Assembly (NCBI GenBank): GCA_964535735.1
Contig: CAZHTM010000008.1
Span: 14,056-78,055, forward strand
Source of the DNA: J089 sp964535735
GTDB lineage: Bacteria; Fidelibacterota; Marinisomatia; Marinisomatales; J089
Direction of reading: 5' to 3'
DNA length: 64,000 nt
This document shows, in pieces, positions 18,812 to 27,410 of the stretch (position 1 is the first letter of the stretch; each line of letters opens with the position of its first letter). Below the pieces are notes generated by a model. The model did not search any database, was not told where the DNA came from, and saw only the letters and a list, made by a program, of their open reading frames with translations. The translations under genes and the position numbers were made by a program.

Positions 18812-21139
18812 ATGAAACGAATAATTCTTATCCTGTTGTGGTGCCTATTCCAGGGAGTGTGGGCGCAAGTGGGGCTGGATTCACGGTACCATACGGTAGC
18901 GGAAATTGCAGCGGAATTAGATTCCTTGGCTCAAGTACCGGAATACGCAACCCTATTTCGAGTGGATACCATTGGATATTCCCAACAGGAAGGAATACCC
19001 ATTCTGGCCGCGGTAATTTCTAATAATGTCCATGTGACAGAGGATGAACCTCGAGTTCTGTTTGTGGGACAGGTACATGCTGAAGAAATTCTTGGAGTGG
19101 AAGCGGTGCTGAAACTTATGGAGGATTTACTGGACCCGGAACCGACCCAATTGTTGCACACTACCATTCTTTGGCAGAATTTAGAGATTTGGATTGTTCC
19201 CACCGCCAATCCGGAGGGAATGAATGTGGTTTACGCCGGATTGGACTATAGCTATCGTAAGAATAAGCACGATTTCAGTCCTGGTGGACCTTGGCCCAAT
19301 GGTGTTTTTGACTATGATCCTGCAATTGGAAATGATATCGATGGTGTGGACCTTAATCGGAATTTTGATTTCAATTGGATGTTTGGTGATGGTTTTTTAG
19401 TCCAGGATGGGAGTTCCTACGGAGCTCATTTTGATTATTACAAAGGACCTGCGCCTTTTTCCGAATCGGAAGTTCGGGCGCTCAGGGATCTGGCTATCCA
19501 AAAGAAATTTATATTCTCCATTGTTTTCCACAGCTCCCGGTCTGGTAATTTTTCAGAAAAAGTATTTACCTCCTGGCAATGGGCTTATGGGAAAGAATCT
19601 CCGGATTTTGATATTATGAAATCCATCGGTGATCATGTGGCGGACCTGACCATCAAAGAAAACGAGTCCGGGTCCTATTTATCGCGGGTGAGTACCTCCC
19701 GCAATGGTAAAGCTCATGATTGGTTCTACAAAGAGACAGGATGTTTCCAATACTTAATCGAATGCGGCACCGCCAATCTCCAACCAGATTCTGCCCTCAT
19801 TGAAGACACGGCTCTTCGACTCCAGCCCGCCATGTACTTTTTGATGGATCGCGCCATTGGTTATCAGGAAGATGCGGCTTCGATTACTGGAATTGTACGG
19901 GATGCTTCCACCGCAACGCCTTTGGAAGGAGCAGTTGTTCAAATTTTGGAATACGATGGCCGTGTGTTAACGCCACGAAAGACAGATGGCTTTGGTCGGT
20001 ACCGTCGCATTGTCCAGGAAGGGTCGTATACTGTTCAAGTATCCAAAGAAGGATTTGAAACTCGCCGTTTTACCGTCATCGCCAATAATTCCGCCGCTAC
20101 CCATCTGGATGTGGATTTGCTCCCGAGCGATGTTGTTTCAGTTGCGGTTGTGTTGATCCCTGATCCAGGGTTGGCATTGACGGAATTTCCAAATCTGATT
20201 CTGGACAATGGCTGGTCAGTGGATACTCTAGAGGTGGGATTCGGTTCCACCGATCTTTCCCTGACTACCGGTTCTTGGGAGATTACGGTATTGGATTCCG
20301 GCGCAAAACCCTGGAATAAACGCGTTTTTATCCGAAACGACACCTTGATCAATATCGGAATTAATGCGCCTGAGATCAGTCATCGTTTTGATTTTGGGAC
20401 TCAATCAGAGTGGGACCTGTGGACCGGACGATGGGCAACCCGCGGCGATACCCTTCGATCTCAAAATGATTGGCTCTATCCCAATCAGGATACGTCACAC
20501 ACCCGGTTTCAATTGCTATCAAAGAGCCTTGATATGGGGAACGCTCAGTCCATCACGCTGGAAATCCGGCATCGATATGAGCTGGAATGGGATCGGGATA
20601 CGGTACTAGTATCCATCGAAGATACATCCGGGCATATTCTGGCTCAGCGTTGGTGGACAGATCAGTCTTGGGATCATTTTGGATCCGATTATATGATGGT
20701 TACTGATTCAACCGGATTTTCTCCCATTAAAGTTCGCCTGGCATTCAGCAGGGACGCTTCGGTGAATTACCGAGGATGGGAAATTGCAAATCTGATTTTA
20801 ACCGCTGGAATGGACCCTTGGTTGGGGGTTCAATCCAGTGCTGGATCCGGAACAGTTCTACCCTCGTTTCGGTTGTCTGAACCATTTCCAAATCCAACTT
20901 CAGAACGAGTAGCCTTCCTATTAACCCCAGGTAAAGATCCGATTCATATTAAGGTTTATAACTTATTAGGGCAATTGGTCCATCAGGAAATATTTGTACC
21001 CGAGTCACCGGGACGACAGATGTTGCAGCTAAACTTTCGTTACCTTTTAGGTGGACGATTGGGCTCAGGGGTTTATTTTGTGAAACTTGAAGCTCCACAA
21101 CAAACGGAATTGAAGAAATGCATTTATCTCAAAAATTAA
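18812..21139 (+). CDS. Secreted M14 zinc carboxypeptidase with T9SS tail
   Basis: A metallocarboxypeptidase of the M14 family that removes C-terminal residues from peptides outside the cell. A signal peptide (MKRIILILLWCLFQGVWAQ) precedes the catalytic domain, about 20-345. Zinc ligands are visible as VHAEE (His89, Glu92) and His240 in VFHSS; the catalytic Glu is probably E317 (YLIECGTA). The substrate-binding LNRNFD motif lies between. A carboxypeptidase-regulatory-like beta domain follows (ITGIVRDASTATPLEGAVV), then a further beta region and a T9SS sorting domain (PFPNPTSERVAFLL, SGVYFVKLEA). It starts 2 nt after the preceding stop, and its own stop lies 21 nt inside the next gene. Confidence 0.92.
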   Translation: MKRIILILLWCLFQGVWAQVGLDSRYHTVAEIAAELDSLAQVPEYATLFRVDTIGYSQQEGIPILAAVISNNVHVTEDEPRVLFVGQVHAEEILGVEAVLKLMEDLLDPEPTQLLHTTILWQNLEIWIVPTANPEGMNVVYAGLDYSYRKNKHDFSPGGPWPNGVFDYDPAIGNDIDGVDLNRNFDFNWMFGDGFLVQDGSSYGAHFDYYKGPAPFSESEVRALRDLAIQKKFIFSIVFHSSRSGNFSEKVFTSWQWAYGKESPDFDIMKSIGDHVADLTIKENESGSYLSRVSTSRNGKAHDWFYKETGCFQYLIECGTANLQPDSALIEDTALRLQPAMYFLMDRAIGYQEDAASITGIVRDASTATPLEGAVVQILEYDGRVLTPRKTDGFGRYRRIVQEGSYTVQVSKEGFETRRFTVIANNSAATHLDVDLLPSDVVSVAVVLIPDPGLALTEFPNLILDNGWSVDTLEVGFGSTDLSLTTGSWEITVLDSGAKPWNKRVFIRNDTLINIGINAPEISHRFDFGTQSEWDLWTGRWATRGDTLRSQNDWLYPNQDTSHTRFQLLSKSLDMGNAQSITLEIRHRYELEWDRDTVLVSIEDTSGHILAQRWWTDQSWDHFGSDYMMVTDSTGFSPIKVRLAFSRDASVNYRGWEIANLILTAGMDPWLGVQSSAGSGTVLPSFRLSEPFPNPTSERVAFLLTPGKDPIHIKVYNLLGQLVHQEIFVPESPGRQMLQLNFRYLLGGRLGSGVYFVKLEAPQQTELKKCIYLKN

Positions 21140-24100
21140 TGATTCACGGTCTTTTAGCATTGACCATGAGCTGGGCAACTCAACCCGTGTCCTTCCGGGG
21201 ACAAAGTGCCGCAGAAATCCAATCCCAGGCATTACCCTTAAGTTTCGCACACCTGGTGGAATCCATCTACGGGTTATCACCCCAGAATCTACATGTTGAA
21301 CGTGGTTCATATCTGATCATTGCCGCCGATGTGTACGCACCCTATTTAAGTCCGTTTGTTGAGTTTAAACGCTCTCAGGGATTTGATGCCCAGCTTTATT
21401 CTCTGGCAGAAATTGGATATACCGCCCCAGAAATAAAGGCCTTCATTCAAGCCCAATTGGATGCCAATCCACTTCTGGAATATGTTTTATTGGTAGGTGA
21501 CGTAGACGGCGTAGGGGAGGTACCCTCATTTTATTATGGGGCGGAAAATGATGTGTCAGACCAAACCTTTTCCCACCTTCGAGGAGATGACTTGATTCCC
21601 GATATATTCGTGGGACGGTTTTCCGTGGATTCCATTAGCGAATTGGCTGTTGTAATCAGTAAAACAATTTATTATCATCGCGATCCTCTTTCCGCCAATA
21701 ATGAGTGGCTGAATCGCGCCCTGGTGGTGGCGGGAAATTACAGCAATACGTTGCCCATTCCGGTAACGCCGAAGTGGACTTCTTATTGGGTAAAAGAAGA
21801 ATTAGAATTAAATGGTTATTCTTCGGTAGATACAGTGTTTTATCCTCCGGTTCAGCAGGGGGGACCGCTGATCCGCGCTGCCATTGATCAAGGTGTTGGT
21901 CTCGTGAATTACCGGGGATGGGGAGACGCCAATGGATGGCATTACCCTGAATTTCACGTTGGGGACGTAGCATCCCTGAATAATGGCTGGATGACACCGG
22001 TATTTACCAGTTTTGTTTGTAATGCCAATGATTTTGCCAACAGCGTAGACCCCTGTCTGGGCGAATCGATTATTCGTTCAGGGACACCCAGTGCTCCCAA
22101 AGGCGGCGTAGCCATTATTGGGCCATCCGATTTACATACGTCCACCAAATACAATAATATCATCAATGCCTATATGTACGACGCCATGCTGGATGAAGGT
22201 GTTGTAGAGCTGGCTCCTGCGATGTTGGCAGGACAATTAGGCATGTTGACTGAGTTTCCCCATGAGGACGGCCCTGGTGAAGCCCAGGAAAAATATTTTA
22301 ATGTTTACAATGTACTCGGTGATCCAAGCCTGAATGTGTATATCGGGACTCCAGATGAATTCACCGTAACCGTGTCGCCTGTTTCGGCAAACGATGGATT
22401 TGTGGAAGTCTACTTAGAGAACAGCAACCAGCAACCAGTGCACGGCGCCATTGTGGCTCTTCTTTCCGGCGGAGAGCTCTTGGCAAAGGGACAATCAGAT
22501 GTTAACGGCAAAGCATACTTTTCTATCGATACCTTGGTTTCTACGTTGGATGTGTATGCCAATCACCCCAGATTTATTCAAGGCCATCTAACCCTCACTG
22601 TAAATCCTCAGGATCAGAATATTATTCTGTCAGGTTATTCGTTGAATGCTACCGGTGGAAAAACGGCCAATCCCGGTGATATCATTGCGGTGACTCCAGA
22701 ACTGAGCAATGTATCCGGTGCGACCGTACCCGCAGGGTCCGGTGAGGTAACGACACTGTGGAACGGTCAACTTATAACCTCAGTATTTCAGTATCCTGAG
22801 CTGCCGTCAGGAGCTTCGCTACCGATATCGACACCAATTGAATTACGTGTGGCTGGGTATCCCTTCCAGGGTCCTGTGAGGCTTACCTTGGCGTCAGCAT
22901 CGGGTGATTGGAGCGGTATGGTGACCATCCCGGTGAATCCACCTGCGCTAAACATTCAGCCGGATTTTATCCTCAGCGAGTCTGTAACCGATCCGGTATT
23001 TCGGATTCAGAATACAGGTTCCTGCAAACTAACCGATGTGACGATGAATATCCAATCTTTGGCGGATTCACTGACGATCGAATTCCAGGGAAATCCAACA
23101 GTATTTTCCATAGATCCATTCAGCGAACAGTGGATTACGCTTCAAGGTGTCACCATTATTCCAGGACAGGTGGCTCCCGGTAGTGATTTATCCTACGAGA
23201 TAAACCTTGTCAGAGATACCCTCACCGTATACCACCATTCGGATAATTTTTCCATTCCCGCGGAGTCGGAATCTGATCCTGTGGCACACAATACTTATGG
23301 CTATTGGGTGTATGATGACCTAGATGCGGCCTACATCCAGAGACCGGAATTCAATTGGATAGAACTGGATCCCAACTATGGGGGCAGTGGAGGCGAATAT
23401 CATCCTCTTGATGATGATGACCATGTGGATTTTGAATTGCCATTCACGTTTCAATACTTCGGCCAGACATATTCCACGATTACGATTAGTTCAAACGGAT
23501 GGATTTCCTTCATTCCCTGCGACATAAACTATTTCTGGAATTATACCATACCCATGGCTTTAGGTCCCCGTGCCCAAGTGGCGGTTTTTTGGGATGATTT
23601 GGAAGTGGTAGGCACTGATAGTATTCGGGTATTTACCCGCTATGACGAAGCTGAAGGCCGCCTGGTGATTGAATGGTCCCGCGCTCTGAATAATTTCGAT
23701 GAAGTTACAGCTGAGACCTTTGAACTGATTCTCTACACTCAATCTGCACAACCAACGGCTACTGGCGACAATGTGCTGGATATTCAGTATTTGGATATTG
23801 GAAACGTGGATGTGGTGAAAAATTACGCTACCGTGGGGATTGAGGGACCGGACCAGAACGACGGGATTCAGGTTACGTTTAATAATACGTATGCGCCGGG
23901 CGCCGCTCCTTTGGAAAACTCACGAGTTTACCGGTTTACCACCGAAGCGCCGGAAGGATATATACAATCTTTATCTAATTCGAAAGATTTACCTGTTATT
24001 GCGAATCGCTTCCAGATTCATGCGGCCTATCCAAATCCCTTTAATCCTGTGACGACAATACCGGTGACGATTTCAGAACCAGCGACGATCCACGCACGGA

Positions 24101-24282
24101 TTTATGATCTTACGGGACGTTTGGTCTATGATTTTGGTCAACGGGAATATAATCCTGGAACAATCCAACTTCGTTGGAGTGGAATCGCTCAATCGGGAAA
24201 ACCCGTAGCCAGCGGGACGTATTTTCTGCTGGTCTCGCAGAAACAAGAAACACAAACGAAAAAATTAATCCTACTGAAATAA
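21118..24282 (+). CDS. Secreted gingipain-family (peptidase C25) protein with T9SS tail
   Basis: A 1054-aa exported C25-family protein. ATG 21118 supplies a lysine before the hydrophobic core; ATG 21139, overlapping the previous stop, is the alternative. The C25 domain covers about 60-410. The Cys region is FTSFVCNAND with Cys301. The segment normally holding the catalytic His (NYxGHG) reads NYRGWGDANGW at 264-274, as in the protein at 6408. Compared with that protein it lacks most of the long propeptide. A carboxypeptidase-regulatory-like domain, beta domains and the same beta-sandwich module (NGWISF, AVFWDDLE) follow. It ends in a T9SS sorting domain (AYPNPFNPVTTIPV, SGTYFLLVSQ). Proteolytic activity is uncertain. 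Confidence 0.87.
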   Translation: MHLSQKLMIHGLLALTMSWATQPVSFRGQSAAEIQSQALPLSFAHLVESIYGLSPQNLHVERGSYLIIAADVYAPYLSPFVEFKRSQGFDAQLYSLAEIGYTAPEIKAFIQAQLDANPLLEYVLLVGDVDGVGEVPSFYYGAENDVSDQTFSHLRGDDLIPDIFVGRFSVDSISELAVVISKTIYYHRDPLSANNEWLNRALVVAGNYSNTLPIPVTPKWTSYWVKEELELNGYSSVDTVFYPPVQQGGPLIRAAIDQGVGLVNYRGWGDANGWHYPEFHVGDVASLNNGWMTPVFTSFVCNANDFANSVDPCLGESIIRSGTPSAPKGGVAIIGPSDLHTSTKYNNIINAYMYDAMLDEGVVELAPAMLAGQLGMLTEFPHEDGPGEAQEKYFNVYNVLGDPSLNVYIGTPDEFTVTVSPVSANDGFVEVYLENSNQQPVHGAIVALLSGGELLAKGQSDVNGKAYFSIDTLVSTLDVYANHPRFIQGHLTLTVNPQDQNIILSGYSLNATGGKTANPGDIIAVTPELSNVSGATVPAGSGEVTTLWNGQLITSVFQYPELPSGASLPISTPIELRVAGYPFQGPVRLTLASASGDWSGMVTIPVNPPALNIQPDFILSESVTDPVFRIQNTGSCKLTDVTMNIQSLADSLTIEFQGNPTVFSIDPFSEQWITLQGVTIIPGQVAPGSDLSYEINLVRDTLTVYHHSDNFSIPAESESDPVAHNTYGYWVYDDLDAAYIQRPEFNWIELDPNYGGSGGEYHPLDDDDHVDFELPFTFQYFGQTYSTITISSNGWISFIPCDINYFWNYTIPMALGPRAQVAVFWDDLEVVGTDSIRVFTRYDEAEGRLVIEWSRALNNFDEVTAETFELILYTQSAQPTATGDNVLDIQYLDIGNVDVVKNYATVGIEGPDQNDGIQVTFNNTYAPGAAPLENSRVYRFTTEAPEGYIQSLSNSKDLPVIANRFQIHAAYPNPFNPVTTIPVTISEPATIHARIYDLTGRLVYDFGQREYNPGTIQLRWSGIAQSGKPVASGTYFLLVSQKQETQTKKLILLK

Positions 24283-24295
24283 AAAAGGTAATCTC

Positions 24296-24526
24296 ATGGT
24301 TCAAATTTATACTACATCTTGGTGTCCTTACTGTCAGGCAGCTAAACGTCTGCTTAAATCAAAAAATATTGAATTTGAAGAAATCGATATTGAAGCTCAG
24401 GGCATCTCTCGGGAAAAATTGGCAGAAATTACTGGTGGTCGTTCGGTGCCTCAGATCGTAGTGGATGGGGAACCTATTGGTGGTTTCGATGATCTGGAGG
24501 CTATGGATATGGCTGGCAAACTCTAG
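24296..24526 (+). CDS. grxC: Glutaredoxin (GrxC type)
   Basis: A 76-aa thiol-disulfide oxidoreductase that uses glutathione or a similar thiol to reduce protein disulfides or glutathionylated proteins. The dithiol active site CPYC lies near residues 10-13. The cis-proline loop SVPQIVVDG and the GGFDDLEAMD segment are standard for class I glutaredoxins. It ends only 2 nt before the stop of the convergent gene on the opposite strand, so there is no room for a separate bidirectional terminator. Confidence 0.96.
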   Translation: MVQIYTTSWCPYCQAAKRLLKSKNIEFEEIDIEAQGISREKLAEITGGRSVPQIVVDGEPIGGFDDLEAMDMAGKL

Positions 24527-24528
24527 AA

Positions 24529-26280
24529 CTACTTCAACCAGGTAAATTTAGACATCACTGTCAGCGAGGCTGTCTCCGCGACTAAAAAATAAATTCCAGA
24601 GGGCGCAGGTTTTTGGTTCTGCATTTTTCCTGACCAGGTATATTGTGCTTGAGATTCGAACATTGTTCCCTGGAACAGCGTTGCAATCTTGTGACCCAAT
24701 ACATCGATAATTTTAATTTGTATATCCATTAAATCATTAACCTGCACTGTAAAATGCACACTCGTTTCTTTGGTGGCAGGATTCGGATATGGAGGGTAGA
24801 CGGAAACGGCGTCCGGTTGTTTTTCAGCTCGCTCAATGGTAACGGTATATCCATAGCTGTTTCCTATAGTATCCTGAGCAGATAGCGCCAGACTGATCCA
24901 GTCGGCATAGGTGCTGGACGGCAGGACTATATCCCAACCCTGGTAAATAGAATAATAGCCCGGCGAAGATTTCACAATCCCCAGTGCTTTTACGTTCTGA
25001 TTTGCGCCACTTGGTGATGAGAGTCGAACCCGAACCGGATGGTCAATGTCAAGGTTTACATATTGGCTGCTATATCTGTGTAATGCATAGGATATCCAGG
25101 ACGTATCCTGGTGAATAGTGGCCAGGATTTTAGGTCCATCAACAGGGTAGGATTCGGCTTCACGATAATGGTAGGGGCCGGCAGATACGGTTGGTGCCAG
25201 GATGCGGTTGGCAATCACCATGCCATTAAAGATACCTCTAAAGTCCAAATTATTTTGTGCTAATCCATCACGAATAGCGTGGAAATCGTAGCGACCATTT
25301 TGACTGTTATACGGGATGCTGGATTCAAAAATGGAACGGATAGCGGATCGACCGCTCCAGTTCTCTTCTAAGTATCGAAAGAAAATGTAAGAGCCATACA
25401 TGTGAGTTCCATTCGCATCTAAACTAGTTTCTGGAGAATTAAACCAAGAGGGCATGTATTGGTAGCAATCATTAAGATTATCATACATGACTTCTTCCAT
25501 CCAGACCGCCGTTGCTTCTAATAACCAGATTTCTTCCCATCCATCGTAACCGAATTGGATGGCATGGAAGAACTCATGGGCAGCCGTGACCCGAATATTT
25601 TGTGCGAATGTTCCGGGGAATCCGGTATATGAATTCCGCAAGGCCATATAACTGGTGAACGCATTGGTTTCGACGATATTGGAACTGTTTTCATTATCCC
25701 CGGTCCCCTGGGCGAAATATTCAGCTTGAGTGTACCCATAATATCCCGGATAAATGGATCGCAGGTAAATATCGTACAGTCCATTACCCCCATTGTCGGT
25801 GGTCACCCACGCGTCACCAGGTGGTGGTGTATAGCCCAGAGATTGGGTGAGTGCCTCAAAAACGCTGTCAAATACGGCGGCCACCAAATCGACGTAATCG
25901 GGGATAGTATTTACATCTAAATCCGTATCATCCACAGCGTGGAGCCCGGTAAGAGTGTAATGAATTCGAAAGTACGGGGTGTCAAGAAATTGATCTAGGC
26001 CATCGCTTTCGTTGCGCGACAAGGCAGTGCGCGTCGGAGTGAGCTGAAATCCTTTTTGTCGAAGCTCGTTTTGGACGGCTTCCGGGAGGGTCGATCCGTA
26101 CTGGGCCAGCCATAGAAGATCTGGGGTTAAATCCCGGGGCGGTCCTGACGGATTCTCCAGGGTATGGAGAAAAGCCGGGATGTCAAAAGGCGGCGGTTCT
26201 TTCGGAAATCCTGGCGACAAAATGCCAGTTATTATAATTGGCAGGATCCAGTACCTAATCGTCTGATTTCGATGAATCAT
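24529..26280 (-). CDS. Secreted HExxH metalloprotease (MXAN_6640-like) with T9SS tail
   Basis: A 583-aa exported putative zinc metalloprotease. A signal peptide (about 1-26) is followed by a domain in which HEFFH at 235-239 and the downstream Glu255 (LLEATAVWMEE) form a gluzincin-like zinc site. This resembles the MXAN_6640 group of secreted proteins. The final 90 residues are a T9SS sorting domain (PPYPNPATKETSVHF, SGIYFLVAET, ending TWLK). The start codon lies inside the 42-codon gene upstream; GGAAG, 7 nt before the ATG, is the likely ribosome-binding site. It is the last gene of a four-gene minus-strand unit. Substrate unknown. Confidence 0.85.
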   Translation of the reverse strand: MIHRNQTIRYWILPIIITGILSPGFPKEPPPFDIPAFLHTLENPSGPPRDLTPDLLWLAQYGSTLPEAVQNELRQKGFQLTPTRTALSRNESDGLDQFLDTPYFRIHYTLTGLHAVDDTDLDVNTIPDYVDLVAAVFDSVFEALTQSLGYTPPPGDAWVTTDNGGNGLYDIYLRSIYPGYYGYTQAEYFAQGTGDNENSSNIVETNAFTSYMALRNSYTGFPGTFAQNIRVTAAHEFFHAIQFGYDGWEEIWLLEATAVWMEEVMYDNLNDCYQYMPSWFNSPETSLDANGTHMYGSYIFFRYLEENWSGRSAIRSIFESSIPYNSQNGRYDFHAIRDGLAQNNLDFRGIFNGMVIANRILAPTVSAGPYHYREAESYPVDGPKILATIHQDTSWISYALHRYSSQYVNLDIDHPVRVRLSSPSGANQNVKALGIVKSSPGYYSIYQGWDIVLPSSTYADWISLALSAQDTIGNSYGYTVTIERAEKQPDAVSVYPPYPNPATKETSVHFTVQVNDLMDIQIKIIDVLGHKIATLFQGTMFESQAQYTWSGKMQNQKPAPSGIYFLVAETASLTVMSKFTWLK

Positions 26281-26383
26281 GCCGGTTCTTCCGAAAATCG
26301 TTGCGGTGTTTGAATCGGATAAAGAGACCCATCAAAATCATACCCAAGGCGAAATAAATGGCGAAATAAACTGAATTACTCAT
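26255..26383 (-). CDS. 42-residue single-pass membrane protein (small ORF)
   Basis: A very short gene. On the minus strand ATG 26383 opens a 42-codon frame ending in TAG at 26255-26257. The product has one membrane segment (VYFAIYFALGMILMGLFI) followed by a strongly charged tail (RFKHRNDFRKNRHD). Its ATG overlaps the stop of the upstream gene (ATGAGTAA, 26383-26376) and its 3' end overlaps the start of the metalloprotease gene. This places it exactly where a coupled gene would be. Function unknown; it may be a small membrane accessory protein of this unit. Confidence 0.6.
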   Translation of the reverse strand: MSNSVYFAIYFALGMILMGLFIRFKHRNDFRKNRHDSSKSDD

Positions 26384-27035
26384 GGTGCACCCGTGGATGA
26401 ATGTAGTGGTCATAGATGTAGGTCAACCCCAGGATGGCAACTCCGGTTGGCAATTCCCAACTGGTGCCGGAGCGGTTATCGTTTGCCAGAATACCGGAAA
26501 CACTTAATGAAACCCCTACCAGGTAAGCAGCGGGACGAAGTCGAAGATAGAGGGGGGAATTTTTCTTGGGTTTGGCAGGTGCTAATGTCAGCACTTCATT
26601 CTGTGAAATTACCTCTGACTCCAAAGCTGCTAACACCTCCTCCCGAGGAAACCGAAGCGCCAGATCTAAATACCCATTATTGTTGGATTGAAAATCAAAA
26701 TCTTCAACGGATTTTAGAATACGAAACGCAATTTGGGTGGATTCCTTCGAATTCAAAATATCAATACGATCCATTTCTGGTATTGGCTTGTATGAGTTTA
26801 CCAGTGCGAAGCTATCCGATTGGCATTGAAAAAAGGTAATATAGAACCAGTGGTTTTGGGCTTGCCAAGCGGTGATATTTTCAGTTGGGATGGGTGTCGA
26901 AACCGAGAACCGGACCAAGAGGCCATTTACTTTGGGTTGAATGTCTACAGCATTAATTACGGAAAGATTTTGGGCCGCTAGAGTTGTGCTGGCCAATAAG
27001 AAAAACATAAGATTATGCAGCCGGATTTTAGTCAT
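26376..27035 (-). CDS. Exported membrane-anchored protein, AMIN-like N-terminal domain, function unknown
   Basis: A 219-aa product when started at ATG 27035, which overlaps the upstream stop (ATGACTAA) and opens directly with a signal peptide (MTKIRLHNLMFFLLASTTLAAQ). An earlier ATG at 27056 is possible. Residues about 25-130 form a beta-rich domain (LLVRFSVSTPIPTENITAW, DRIDILNSKESTQIAFRIL) that faintly recalls AMIN domains. This resemblance is tentative. Two hydrophobic segments near the C-terminus (AAYLVGVSLSVSGIL, LPTGVAILGLTYIYDHY) would anchor it in a membrane. The 148-codon frame on the opposite strand here is judged a shadow. Confidence 0.7.
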   Translation of the reverse strand: MTKIRLHNLMFFLLASTTLAAQNLSVINAVDIQPKVNGLLVRFSVSTPIPTENITAWQAQNHWFYITFFQCQSDSFALVNSYKPIPEMDRIDILNSKESTQIAFRILKSVEDFDFQSNNNGYLDLALRFPREEVLAALESEVISQNEVLTLAPAKPKKNSPLYLRLRPAAYLVGVSLSVSGILANDNRSGTSWELPTGVAILGLTYIYDHYIHPRVHHE

Positions 27036-27327
27036 GGTGATTGGATAACCAGTCACGACTGGTCGTTTCTAATCCGTCCAAGAGGGAATTAATGACCATA
27101 TCGGAACGGATGTTATTAATCATAGCCAACACAAATATGGGAAATAATGTCTTCGGTAGCAATGACTCAATATGTTCAAAAGGATCCCAGGTATCCAGGA
27201 TTTCATCCATTGTTAGATCTTGGGATAGATGACTCTGTAATTGATCCTGTAACTTATATAAATAGGAGGCTTTTTGGTCTCGGGAAAGCTCGGCAAAATC
27301 CTTGGTGGAATGTATTTCCATATCCAT
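27028..27327 (-). CDS. Small alpha-helical protein, function unknown
   Basis: A roughly 99-aa protein without a signal peptide, starting at ATG 27327 (27321 and TTG 27333 are alternatives; no ribosome-binding site decides). It is predicted helical and mildly acidic, with the segments ELSRDQKASYLYKLQDQL, LTMDEILDTWDPFEHIE and LFPIFVLAMINNIRSDMVI. No family is recognised. It is the first gene of the minus-strand unit that leads to the metalloprotease, and its stop overlaps the next gene by 8 nt. The promoter should lie in the 83-nt gap shared with the divergent gene at 27411. Confidence 0.65.
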   Translation of the reverse strand: MDMEIHSTKDFAELSRDQKASYLYKLQDQLQSHLSQDLTMDEILDTWDPFEHIESLLPKTLFPIFVLAMINNIRSDMVINSLLDGLETTSRDWLSNHHD

Positions 27328-27410
27328 AGTCAATAAATTACACCCAACGATTCAGAAAAATAAAGAAATAGCGGTTGATAGGGGATGGGCATGACGGGTA
27401 TTTTTCCTCG

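Noticed and set aside
26393..26839. 148-codon + strand frame opposite the AMIN-like gene
   Set aside because: The minus-strand gene has a signal peptide and 8-nt overlaps at both ends; the + strand frame has neither.
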